Made by a program: the position numbers and the translations under genes
Shown here: in pieces, positions 55,690-64,000 of the stretch
How positions within the stretch are numbered: position 1 is the first letter of the stretch
How the letters are laid out: every line of letters starts with the position of its first letter
Assembly: GCA_905250115.1 (NCBI GenBank)
Contig: CAJNOI010000281.1
Coordinates: 27,068-91,067, forward strand
Source: Adineta steineri
Lineage: Eukaryota; Rotifera; Eurotatoria; Adinetida; Adinetidae
Reading direction: 5' to 3'
Length of the DNA stretch: 64,000 nt
The notes under the pieces: generated by a model
Databases searched by the model: none
What the model was told of the DNA's origin: nothing
Seen by the model: only the letters and a program-made list of their open reading frames with translations

Positions 55690-57128
55690 ATGGGAACGAA
55701 AATATCAAGACAACATTATCGAACAACTCTTGCACGTGATAATATTCCCCGTATTGCTAATCAAGAAGTTCAAAATTTTAATGAGATTTTTTCTTCGACG
55801 ACTGCTGAAATATCTTTAGAACAAGAAAAGTCACATAATCATTTAGCAACAAAAAAACACTGTTATGATCCAAATATTCAAAAAGAAGCACTTAATATAA
55901 GAAAAAGTCAATCAACTGGAAATTTAGCAAGTGCAACCCTTGTTTTTACAGATCAACAATTATTAAATGATCAAAAAAAACAAACACATAGAAATAAGGC
56001 ATCATCATCGCAAAATTCAAGAAGGGTTCATTCAGATTCGACAACAAGTTTCGATCAAATATCTTCTTCAAAATTGAAAAGAAAGAAAATTTCATATAAT
56101 TCTCAACTTGATTTTATTGATTCAAAAGACTTAAAAGTAACTAATTTACAGATCAAAATTCCGAACTTTGTTAAGCTCATATTAATAGTTACTTAATCGA
56201 TAGAAAGGAAATGATTTTCATTTTTATAATTTTTATTTTCTCTGTAGTATGTTCGTGAAATTGGTAAAGGTAATTTTGGTACTGTGCATCATGTTTTATA
56301 CAAAGGTACTTATAATGTTGCATTAAAAACATTAAATATTCAAGATAAACATCCTAATAGAAGTTCTATATATGATAATGATGATGAATATATGTACGTA
56401 ATACGGCAACAAGCAAGTGTAATGATACGCTTAGGGCATGCAAATCTTTTACGTATAATTGGTGTAACATTTTTTGAAAGCCAACAATCAAGTTGGATAA
56501 CAGATTTTATGAGAAATGGTTCATTATTAGATTATTTTGAAAAAACATCGAGACATATTTTTAAAATCAAATTCATATTATGTATCAAAGCAATTAAATT
56601 ATTTTGGAAGACAAATATATGAAGCAATGTTATATTTAGAGGAACGACATATTATCCATCAAAATTTAGCAGCAAGAAATTGTTTAATTGACGAAGATGA
56701 TACACTTAAAGTTACTGATGTTGGTGTACCTCAGTAAATTATTTTCTTATAAATATATCAAATTAAAATGAAATATTTTAGTTTAACTGAAATTGATTCT
56801 CTCGTTCAGATGTTTGGAGTTATGTAAGAAGAATTTCATTCAAAATAAATATCATTTGATATTTTATATATAATAGGGTATAGCTCTTTGGGAAATTTAT
56901 TCATTTGGTGAACGACTATTTGGTAATATGACTAATTATGCTTTACAAATTATTTTAAAAAATCCATCAGAAATTCTTAGTCGATATCTTCTAAAACCAT
57001 GTCATTGTGGTTCAGTTGAAACATACACACATATTATTCTTCCTTGTCTAACATATAATGTTAAAATGCGATCACGTTTTCGTGTTTTAAAACAACGTAT
57101 TTTAGATATTCTTGTGAACGATATATAA
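55690..57128 (+). pseudogene. Tyrosine-kinase-like pseudokinase, frameshifted
   Basis: Starts MGTKIS, a good N-myristoylation motif (Gly2, Ser6) as in Src-family kinases, followed by about 140 Ser/Lys-rich residues (55690-56136). The kinase domain begins at 56248: YVREIGKGNFGTV (Gly loop), VALKTLN (Lys), FGRQIYEAMLYLEERHIIHQ. The catalytic loop reads HQNLAARN instead of HRDLAARN and the DFG motif reads DVG, so the catalytic Asp is lost. Between about 56540 and 56590 the frame must shift to continue, and the activation loop/APE region is missing before GIALWEIYSFGER. Later exons have poor splice joins. Either a decaying pseudogene or a pseudokinase with an assembly error; no SH2/SH3 seen. Confidence 0.75.
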
Positions 57129-58225
57129 TCATTAGATTTTAAGAGGATATTTCATATGAAAGATTAATTTATTTGTTTATAATAAAGATATAGATGATAT
57201 ACGCAGAAGTTTTAGATTAGATTATTTTCTGAAAAAATATTTCAAAATTGAATAGTCATATGAAACTATATCAATAGAATTTAATATTTAATGTATATCG
57301 TTAATCGAACATGTAGTAATTTCCAAAGAGAAGGAAAAGTTTTTTTTTCATCCTAGTTATTGAATGAAAGAATTTATACAAATAATAGTTGTGATGTGTA
57401 TTATTCTGTCTATACATATAAATATGATTAACGAATATATTAAAGCTTACTGTAAATAACGAATAAAATTTGTGTATGTTCTATTTTTAAGCAATAACAA
57501 GTATAGTATTCTTATAAAAGAATAAATACAAAATAAAAGCTTTAGATTGTTTTATAATTAAGAAAAAGTTTTTCATTATGATAATGAATGAAACAAAAGT
57601 CGAATAATCATTTCTGATACAAATCGGTTACAATTCAATATACTAAGTACATGTGCATCAAACTAACAACAATTGTTTTGTTTATTTTTCATGTGTTACT
57701 AAGTTCAATCTGGTTATGTATAAGAGACGAGTTTGATTTTTTCATATTATGATTGTTATTGTATAATTGAATTTTAGCAGTAATTTTAAATCCTTCTTCT
57801 CTATTGATGTTATATTTTTCTCAAAACTTATTTATATTTACTCCATTTCTATGTTCTAAAGATGAAAACTTTTCACTTTACTTTGTATAACACAAATATT
57901 GACGTTATTTAGCATATTTATTTTTTTATTAATAATTATATATTTATATCAAGTAGATAGAGTACAATTATCCTAAGCACAATATAACTCTATGATTGAT
58001 TTCACTAGGCAAATGTCTAATATTTATGTAGGATTGATAAAACTCAAGATCAATGATAACATATTATTGAACATATAGAATACTGTCATACACGATCAGT
58101 GCTTTATTTGTATTTATACATATTCTGATAGAACCATTTTCTTTTTCTTGTTTTCTTTTTAATCTATTATTATACTTATTTATAGATACTATCTGAATAA
58201 AAAAATAAAGATATTTTTATATTAC
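57129..58225. other. Intergenic 1.1 kb
   Basis: AT-rich, nothing recognised. Confidence 0.5.
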
Positions 58226-58298
58226 TCATTTTATTTTACAAAAACAAAGAAAAAAAGAAAAGAATTTACAAAATATTCATTTCAAATATTCAGCTATT

Positions 58299-58538
58299 CT
58301 AATTAATATAATGTTGATGAATAGAAGCAGGAATACCAGTGATAGGTTGATAATAATTATTACCTATTGGAGTAAAATCAACTTCACGTTCAACATTAAC
58401 TCGTCCTGTATATGGATTTCGATAAAGTTCAACATCTTGTGTATAGATTCCATAACCATAATTACCATAAGTTATAGTTCGATAATCTGTATTCCAACTA
58501 TTCATTGGACTAATAGCGGCAATTGGTTGAGCAAACAT
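58299..58538 (-). CDS. 79-residue Tyr/Asn-rich protein, copy 1
   Basis: Intact frame starting MFAQPIAAISPMNSWNTDYR and ending HQHYIN, rich in Tyr, Asn, Gly and Pro, with no signal peptide or membrane helix. Family not recognised. It is real by three signs: both palindrome copies keep the same protein exactly while at least one silent change (CGA versus CGG in the LYR codon) separates them, a TATAAATA box lies 76 bp upstream, and the frame is closed by normal flanks. Composition suggests a flexible or structural protein; function unknown. Confidence 0.72.
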   Translation of the reverse strand: MFAQPIAAISPMNSWNTDYRTITYGNYGYGIYTQDVELYRNPYTGRVNVEREVDFTPIGNNYYQPITGIPASIHQHYIN

Positions 58539-58613
58539 TTTAATAATAATAGTAAAGTATAATCAATTTATGTTGGTGTATGAATGTATGAAAATGAGAA
58601 AGACATTTGTGAG

Positions 58614-58621
58614 TATTTATA
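58614..58621 (-). promoter_or_regulatory. TATA box, 79-aa gene copy 1
   Basis: TATAAATA on the minus strand, 76 bp before the start codon. Further upstream (58666-58697) there is a cluster of TGACG/ATGACG words resembling CRE/ATF sites. Confidence 0.55.
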
Positions 58622-59420
58622 CTATATGATAATACGCACCTGTATAATGGTAATATAAATAAGAGCGTCATCATTGTACGTCATCAATGATGTCATAGTT
58701 ATTTTATACTCCTATCAAGGATAAAAATAAATATTGTTAAGTGCGATTGAGTGGATTAAGAATATTCGTGAATATACTCTAAAATAGTACTATTTTTATT
58801 TTGAAAGTGGAACGAAAAAAAAATTTGTTTCTATGTTCAAAGATGGTTTACGATTTTCCATAAAATTATTTACGTAAATAAGAGAAATTCTCAGTTAAGT
58901 GTAAGACTATCGAGCATCTTAAATATCGGCTCCGAAATATATAATAGAATCAATCTTTTAATATTTAATAAATGATCAAATTTGTGATACAAATATTTAA
59001 TTTTAACTTTATGAAATTATTTTCATTTTACGAATAACGAACAATAGAATTACGGCTGAATATTTTCAAATGAAATTATACAAGATGCCATTCCACAATT
59101 TCATGAGCAAGATTCACTTTAAATGAATTCAAAAATAAAAATTAATCATGAAAGACTTAATTGTACAAAACAAAATCTTAGAAATCCTTCCAAGTGTGTT
59201 GAAACTATTTTTCTAAGAAGTTCGAAACACTTTGAAGATATTAATAGTTAAATTCTAATCGATTTACAGTTGAGACAACATAAGAATTATCAAAACACAT
59301 TATTAGAATAAATGTAATGAAAATAAAATAATTTTCAAGGATATTCACGAATATTCTTCGTCGACTCAATCACACTTAACAACATTTATTTTTATCCTTG
59401 ATAGGAGTATAAAATAACTA

Positions 59421-59450
59421 TGACATCATTGATGACGTACAGTGATGACG
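59421..59450 (+). promoter_or_regulatory. CRE/ATF-like TGACG cluster, 79-aa gene copy 2
   Basis: TGACATCATTGATGACGTAC followed by AGTGATGACG: three ATGACG/TGACATCA words within 30 bp, kept in both arms, about 130-160 bp before the start codon. They resemble CRE/ATF-family (bZIP) sites; the factor is unknown. Confidence 0.4.
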
Positions 59451-59494
59451 TTCTTATTTATATTACCATTATACAGGTGCGTATAATCATATAG

Positions 59495-59502
59495 TATAAA
59501 TA
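59495..59502 (+). promoter_or_regulatory. TATA box, 79-aa gene copy 2
   Basis: TATAAATA 76 bp upstream of the start, in the same position as in copy 1. Confidence 0.55.
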
Positions 59503-59577
59503 CTCACAAATGTCTTTCTCATTTTCATACATTCATACACCAACATAAATTGATTATACTTTACTATTATTATTAAA

Positions 59578-59817
59578 ATGTTTGCTCAACCAATTGCCGC
59601 TATTAGTCCAATGAATAGTTGGAATACAGATTATCGAACTATAACTTATGGTAATTATGGTTATGGAATCTATACACAAGATGTTGAACTTTATCGGAAT
59701 CCATATACAGGACGAGTTAATGTTGAACGTGAAGTTGATTTTACTCCAATAGGTAATAATTATTATCAACCTATCACTGGTATTCCTGCTTCTATTCATC
59801 AACATTATATTAATTAG
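59578..59817 (+). CDS. 79-residue Tyr/Asn-rich protein, copy 2
   Basis: Same protein as the minus-strand copy, 79 of 79 residues identical, in the right arm of the palindrome. The two genes are transcribed away from a shared 560-bp centre, so their upstream sequences are the inner parts of the arms. Family not recognised. Confidence 0.72.
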   Translation: MFAQPIAAISPMNSWNTDYRTITYGNYGYGIYTQDVELYRNPYTGRVNVEREVDFTPIGNNYYQPITGIPASIHQHYIN

Positions 59818-59891
59818 AATAGCTGAATATTTGAAATGAATATTTTGTAAATTCTTTTCTTTTTTCTTCATGTTTTTGTAAAATAAAATGA

Positions 59892-60685
59892 ATTTAATAT
59901 AACGATAATATTGAATCAATATCTATATATTACGATTAATAAGTAACTTGGAGATCTTTGCTTGTTTTTTATCTATATTATCAGGAGCAAACAGTTATTC
60001 TTTTAATTTGATATTACAACTTGAGAAAAAGTCTGATGTAACCGATAATGTTATAGAGTAAAGTGAAAATGAAATATAACTTATTTGTAAGTGTGAATAC
60101 ATGTGGCTGATTATTTTAAATACGTGAATATTGATTACATCGATACAAAAAGTCAATGATTATAAGTAATATTTTTTTCGTAGTATCGAATTTTCTCATA
60201 AATATTTAGAGAGCTTGACCAAACGGGAAAATTAAAAATCATAATTTCATAATATGGGTTGACTGATTCTTTTTTTAACATATTTGACAAATTCTTTCTT
60301 AGTTTGATACGCTTTCTCAGTAAGTAATAAATAAATGATATACAAGATCTTATTTACTGTATCTGAGGATACAGTTGTAAATGACGGAAATCTTCATTAT
60401 TGAATTATGCCAAAATCTTACTTAGCTAACGATCAAGTATGTGTAGACAAAACTAATACATCTATACTTTTTTTAAAAAAAATTTAGCTAGTTATTCGAG
60501 AATTTCGTATATATTTCAAATACTATGACTCTTAAAAATCATAGAAAAAAAAAATTTTTGTTGCGTCTATCGTCATAAAGAAAAACATTCGTATCCTTCT
60601 CTATATATTTACAATACATGGAAAAAAACGAAAGAGACAAAGCTTTACATATTATAAAACACACAATTTTAACAAAAGAAAGAAT
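59892..60685. other. Intergenic 0.8 kb
   Basis: AT-rich, nothing recognised. Confidence 0.45.
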
Positions 60686-60925
60686 ATGACGAACACATCT
60701 GCTCATTTTTATTCTCACTATGAGCTATATCGGGAATTTAGTAATTTTTATTCGGCTTCAATTCAGTTAGATAAATATTCTTGGGCAACTACTGAACATT
60801 ATTTTCAAGCACAAAAATTAGTTTCAAATAAAAAGCATTATAAATAAATTTTAGGATTAGCTACTCCTCGAGAAGTACTTGATTATGTTTGAACTCATAA
60901 ATCATTAGAATATTCCCCTTGGTAA
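60686..60925 (+). pseudogene. NADAR (YbiA-like) domain pseudogene
   Basis: Starts MTNTSAHFYSHYELYREFSN and continues FYSASIQLDKYSWATTEHYFQAQKLV, the N-terminal core of the NADAR/DUF1768 fold (conserved FSNF and TTEHYFQAQK), whose members cleave N-glycosidic bonds of riboflavin precursors or ADP-ribosylated substrates. A TAA follows at 60845, yet the same frame continues recognisably (ILGLATPREVLDYV, TGA, THKSLEYSPW) before the telomere-like block begins. Two in-frame stops and a cut-off end: a broken copy. Confidence 0.72.
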
Positions 60926-60930
60926 AATCT

Positions 60931-61384
60931 TGAGGGTGGGCGTGGGTGTGGTTATTTCTTCGGCAAACTTCAACCACACCCACACCCACACATACCTATA
61001 CTGACACCCATACCCTCCTCACCCACACTCACATTCACGCCCATCCATCCCAACACTTACATCCAGCTTTCTTGATAAATCTATTCGACGGCAATCGATT
61101 TGGTGAAGTTCATTTTCGGCGAATTTCTATTGACGAAGGCAGACTAAATGATTTCATCATCCCGACTTATTCCCACATCAATAAACAAATATTCTATGTC
61201 ACCCCTTTTTTAAGGATTGCGTGAGGGTGTGGGTGGGTGTGGGTCTGAATGTTGGTATGGGTGTGGGTTTGGGTTTGGGTGGGTGTCAGGTGTGGGTGTC
61301 GGTTTGAGTGGGGTATGAATATCGGTTCGGGTGAGCGTGTGGGTGTGAATGTGATATAAATATGATACTTATACCCACACCCCG
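60931..61384. repeat. Telomere-like repeat block in both orientations
   Basis: A short G-strand run (60931-60951), C-strand repeats (60973-61055: CCACACCCACACCCACAC and degenerate CACCCATACCC), about 165 bp of unrelated sequence, then G-strand repeats (61221-61352, GGTGTGGGTGGGTGTGGG with GGTTTGGGT variants) and a final C-strand ACCCACACCCC at 61373-61384. The unrelated insert encodes an open stretch (LFDGNRFGEVHFRRISIDEG) of unknown origin. Confidence 0.85.
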
Positions 61385-61905
61385 GATGGTATCGAAATAT
61401 GATTATGCGACAATACGATTATTTCGTCGTAAAATGCGCCGCAACTACGATCATTTTAGCGCAATTGCGTCGCAACCGAAAACATGGGATGAAGTGAAAA
61501 TTGCGAGCTTTATAAATTTCTTTTTACCCAAAGCTTTTTATTAAAAGTAACTGCCAGGATCGATGTTTTTGTTTTATTAATAAGAAAGTGGCAATGATTT
61601 GTTTCTTCTCCTATTCTTCTCTTTTTTCATCTATTGAATATATAATTCAGTTAGTTGTGATTTTTAGATAATTTTGTTTCTCTTCACAAACGCAATTGAA
61701 ATTTCAGTCGATGACTATACATACTGAAAGAAAGTGCATTTCATGATTTTAAAAAAACAAATAAGAAAAGAATTATTTCACTTAGTAACTATACAGTTGG
61801 TCGCCTCTCATTCTATTATTTAACAACGCTTATATAACAAACGAAACGAAAACTAATAAAAGAAGAATATTCTTTACTTAATAATCCATACTATTTTATT
61901 TTACA
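61385..61905. other. Gene-poor stretch with a GC-richer segment
   Basis: 61385-61545 is open in one plus-strand frame (YDYATIRLFRRKMRRNYDHF) and rich in CG-containing words such as ATGCGCCGCAAC and GCGCAATTGCG, unlike the AT-rich surroundings. No domain recognised; probably a fragment of something inserted. The rest is the upstream region of kelch copy B. Confidence 0.4.
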
Positions 61906-64000
61906 ATGGCGAAAATTTTGAGTTCAAGCTTTATATTTTTATTCTATGTGCTACTCTTAGTGTAAGTATTAATTATCAAGTTCTACATGTTATATACTTT
62001 TTTCTTTGTCTTCTTCAACGATAGAAACACATCAGAACAACAACCGCAAAGTAATTAATAATAATGACTATTATTTTTCTCTATTTTCTTCTTATCTATT
62101 TCTTAGTTAACTCAACAACAATAGCAACATGTAATTTCAATGCATGTAATTCTCAACGAATTGCATGTTCATCAAATGTTGACTGCGATTGTTTTTCATT
62201 ATCATCCAACTCGAATATAGGAATATGTGCTGTAGCTACTCTCTCTTGTACAAGTGTTGTACGATGTAATATGGATAATGTAACTTGTTCAATCGACAGT
62301 ACAATCTGTGTGAATAGTACACGATGTGGTCAACCAATATGCTATCCATTAGCTATGGCAAATAAACAAATTTGTCCACCAAAGACTGTTACGAGTAAAA
62401 AAAGATTTCTAATAACTATTTTAGTTTTATTTATTTGTTCTTCTTAAAACAGCTACAACTACAACATTACGAACAACAACTATAGGTAAGGCATTTTGTC
62501 TTGGAAATTTGAAAACGATTAGAACGAAAGTAATTACTTGATCTAGACTAAATAATTTCTATGTTTTAATAGTACATACAACAAGCACAACTAAATCTAC
62601 AACAAAGAGTAAGCGTGATTTCATTATATTTTCTGTTTAAAATGTGTTTATTTTGTGGCTAACTTATCTCTTTTGATTTAGTTACAACAACAACTCAAAA
62701 GAGTACGACTACCACTAAAAAATTGACAACAACAACTACTAAGAAGTCTACAACTACTACTAAAATATCGACAACAGCATCGACATCAACAGGTAAAACA
62801 TGCAGTATGCAGGCCTCGAAATCGGGCCATGTTTTGCTGGCCCGGCCCGGCCTACATCGGACTTTGAATATTGTAACTCCACCCGACCCATCTTGAAGAT
62901 TTGGGTGTGAATGTGGGTTGGAAATCAAGTTGAGTATAACACCCACACCCACACCCTCAAGATCTATAGGAGTACTCGTTCGTAAATTTTTGAAATAGTT
63001 TTCTCTATAAATCATCTTAAGGGTGGTTGATGATCAATACTCTTTTGACTACACCCACACTCACACATCTCATTTATGTTGTCTTGATTGATGATATTAT
63101 CAAGTGAACTATATAATCAGACATTAAGTACTGTCTTTATCTTTAGATTAATCTTTTATTTAATGTCTGGAATATTTGTACATGCTTATTTTTCTCTATG
63201 ATAATGTTCATTACATAAGAAGATATGAGTAGGGAATTGATGAAAAATTATTGTTGTACTATTAAATGTAAGTAAAACATTTGATAAGATATAAAGCATC
63301 ACTGAGAATAGAGTTGAGAATAAGTAAATAATCGAATTTGTGTGAACTAATAAAGAACTAACAATGATTTGATTGAGAGTTATCAGAAACTTCAAGGTTA
63401 ATCACTCATTTTTTTACTAGTTTATGCTTTATATCAGTTCTAGCTATGGATGCAATATGGGGCTTTTCATGCCTATATATTGATCATAATAAAAATAAAT
63501 GTTTTGAATAATTCACTACATTAATTATCATATTGAGAGAAGTATAAAAGAGTTGATGCAAAGTTCATATTTTTTATTCTATTGAATATCTCTCAAGCAT
63601 AGCATGTAAAATTGATAGAGGATTGACAAACATATCATTCAGTGTAATTAGCGCAGTGATTAATTTGAAACAAGCATCTTTTATATATTTGATTGAGATA
63701 AAAGATGAAGTAGTAAATGTAAAAAACTGAAGCTGCCATAATGGTCTGTGAAGAGATTTTATACAATACGTTTGACTATTCTCGGTCTACATAAATTTGA
63801 GGTGATATGAAACAAACATGTCAAAGACTGTTGCTTTTAGACTAATGAAAAATACTGTAGAAGAATAATGAATGTTGATTGTTTGATTATCTAATGGTGT
63901 GTAGTCTAAGTATATAAAAAATATAACTTCTAGGATGGTTTTCTACTAGCAATATGACTAATGCACGATATATGCACACAGCATCTGTATTATCAAATGG
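61906..64000 (+). CDS. Secreted Cys-rich/Thr-rich/kelch protein (copy B), 3'-partial
   Basis: Exons: 61906-61961 (signal peptide MAKILSSSFIFLFYVLLLV), 62025-62050, 62107-62394 (Cys-rich domain: CNFNACNSQRIACSSNVDCDC ... CGQPICYPLA), then three mini-exons of 33, 36 and 111 nt (62453-62485, 62573-62608, 62682-62792) encoding an almost pure Thr/Ser/Lys linker, and after a 1.1-kb intron the kelch exon from 63934 ([20 protein letters not shown]) running off the window. All introns of the linker share phase 1, so linker exons could be added or lost without breaking frame. The Thr-rich linker should be heavily O-glycosylated, like a mucin stalk. Same architecture as copy A but with the extra linker. 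Confidence 0.78.
62810..62890. repeat. GGCCCGGCCCGG-type element in kelch copy B intron
   Basis: GCAGGCCTCGAAATCGGGCC followed by CTGGCCCGGCCCGGCC: a GC-rich patch in AT-rich intron sequence, next to a telomere-like hairpin. Likely a short mobile or simple-repeat insertion. Confidence 0.5.
62901..62957. repeat. Telomere-like hairpin element
   Basis: TTGGGTGTGAATGTGGGTTG, spacer, then ACACCCACACCCACACCC and CTCAAGATC; outer words CTTGAAGAT/CTCAAGATC extend the stem. A second degenerate copy follows at 63019-63067 (AAGGGTGG ... ACACCCACACTCACAC). Confidence 0.65.

Larger units (their letters stand above)
58226..59891. repeat. Palindrome with two about 555-bp arms
   Basis: Left arm about 58226-58776 and right arm about 59341-59891 are near-identical reverse complements (centre about 59058), separated by about 560 bp of unpaired sequence. 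Each arm holds one 79-codon gene, its TATA box and about 240 bp of upstream sequence. Confidence 0.93.
62793..63933. other. Kelch copy B intron, inverted homologue of 48126-49000
   Basis: Reverse-complement words shared with the copy A intron: 63841-63893 matches 48173-48222, the stretch with AAGCTGCCATAATGG matches ACCATTATGGCAGCTTCAG (48319), and 63080-63130 matches 48945-48985. Non-coding, yet still alignable. Confidence 0.8.

Noticed and set aside
62695-63015. Minus-strand frame with Val-rich end
   Set aside because: Antisense of the Thr-codon repeat exon and of a telomere-like hairpin.

Overview
This is a eukaryotic window of about 70-75% AT. Genes are intron-rich, with many introns of 45-60 bp, GT-AG splice sites and compact spacing, and almost all are animal orthologues. 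The best fit is a bdelloid rotifer (Adineta/Rotaria type). Reasons: metazoan single-copy genes with very short introns; repeated (TGTGGG)n-type tracts, which match the telomere repeat described for Adineta vaga; a tandem F-box/LRR gene; secreted Cys-rich/kelch genes; and inverted duplications with diverged copies. The species call is inference. Two runs of 10 N (12361-12370, 47684-47693) are scaffold gaps.

Layout. 1-10740 (+): ZFYVE26/spastizin, its 5' end outside the window, 16 exons reconstructed. 10964-14133 (+): ZW10 (8 exons), with a telomere-like array and a gap in one intron. 14248-14918 (+): HINT3-like HIT hydrolase. 15213-16489 (-): secreted trypsin-fold serine protease. 18754-19263 (+): small secreted Cys-rich protein. 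20910-21785 (+): decayed PWWP gene. 22932-27218 (+): F-box protein with 18 one-exon leucine-rich repeats in a very regular 84-nt exon/57-nt intron array. 29030-30186 (+): phospholipid scramblase. 30902-32441 (+): DUSP10-like MAP-kinase phosphatase. 33365-36394 (-): type IV diacylglycerol kinase. 37732-38532 (-): DNAJC17. 38657-42887 (-): HECTD2. 43093-44945 (+): SYVN1/HRD1, head-to-head with HECTD2.

The right third (about 47-64 kb) is different: gene-poor, rearranged and rich in decay. A secreted Cys-rich/kelch gene at 47218-50156 (-) has a diverged inverted partner at 61906-64000+ (+), forming a large inverted repeat. Between them lie a LicD-family transferase (53435-54445), a QTRT1 pseudogene (54684-55390), a myristoylation-motif tyrosine pseudokinase with a frameshift (55690-57128), a second nearly perfect palindrome carrying two copies of a 79-residue gene (58226-59891), a NADAR pseudogene (60686-60925), and a block of telomere-like repeats in both orientations (60931-61384).

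Housekeeping functions in the left and middle parts cover endolysosome/lysosome reformation (ZFYVE26), Golgi-ER tethering and kinetochore checkpoint (ZW10), lipid signalling and membrane asymmetry (DGK, scramblase), MAPK shut-off (DUSP10), splicing-linked J protein (DNAJC17) and ubiquitin ligases (HECTD2, HRD1). The strongest candidates for something undescribed are a dispersed family of short hairpins whose stems are made of telomere-like repeat, the intron/exon LRR array, and the nested inverted duplications.
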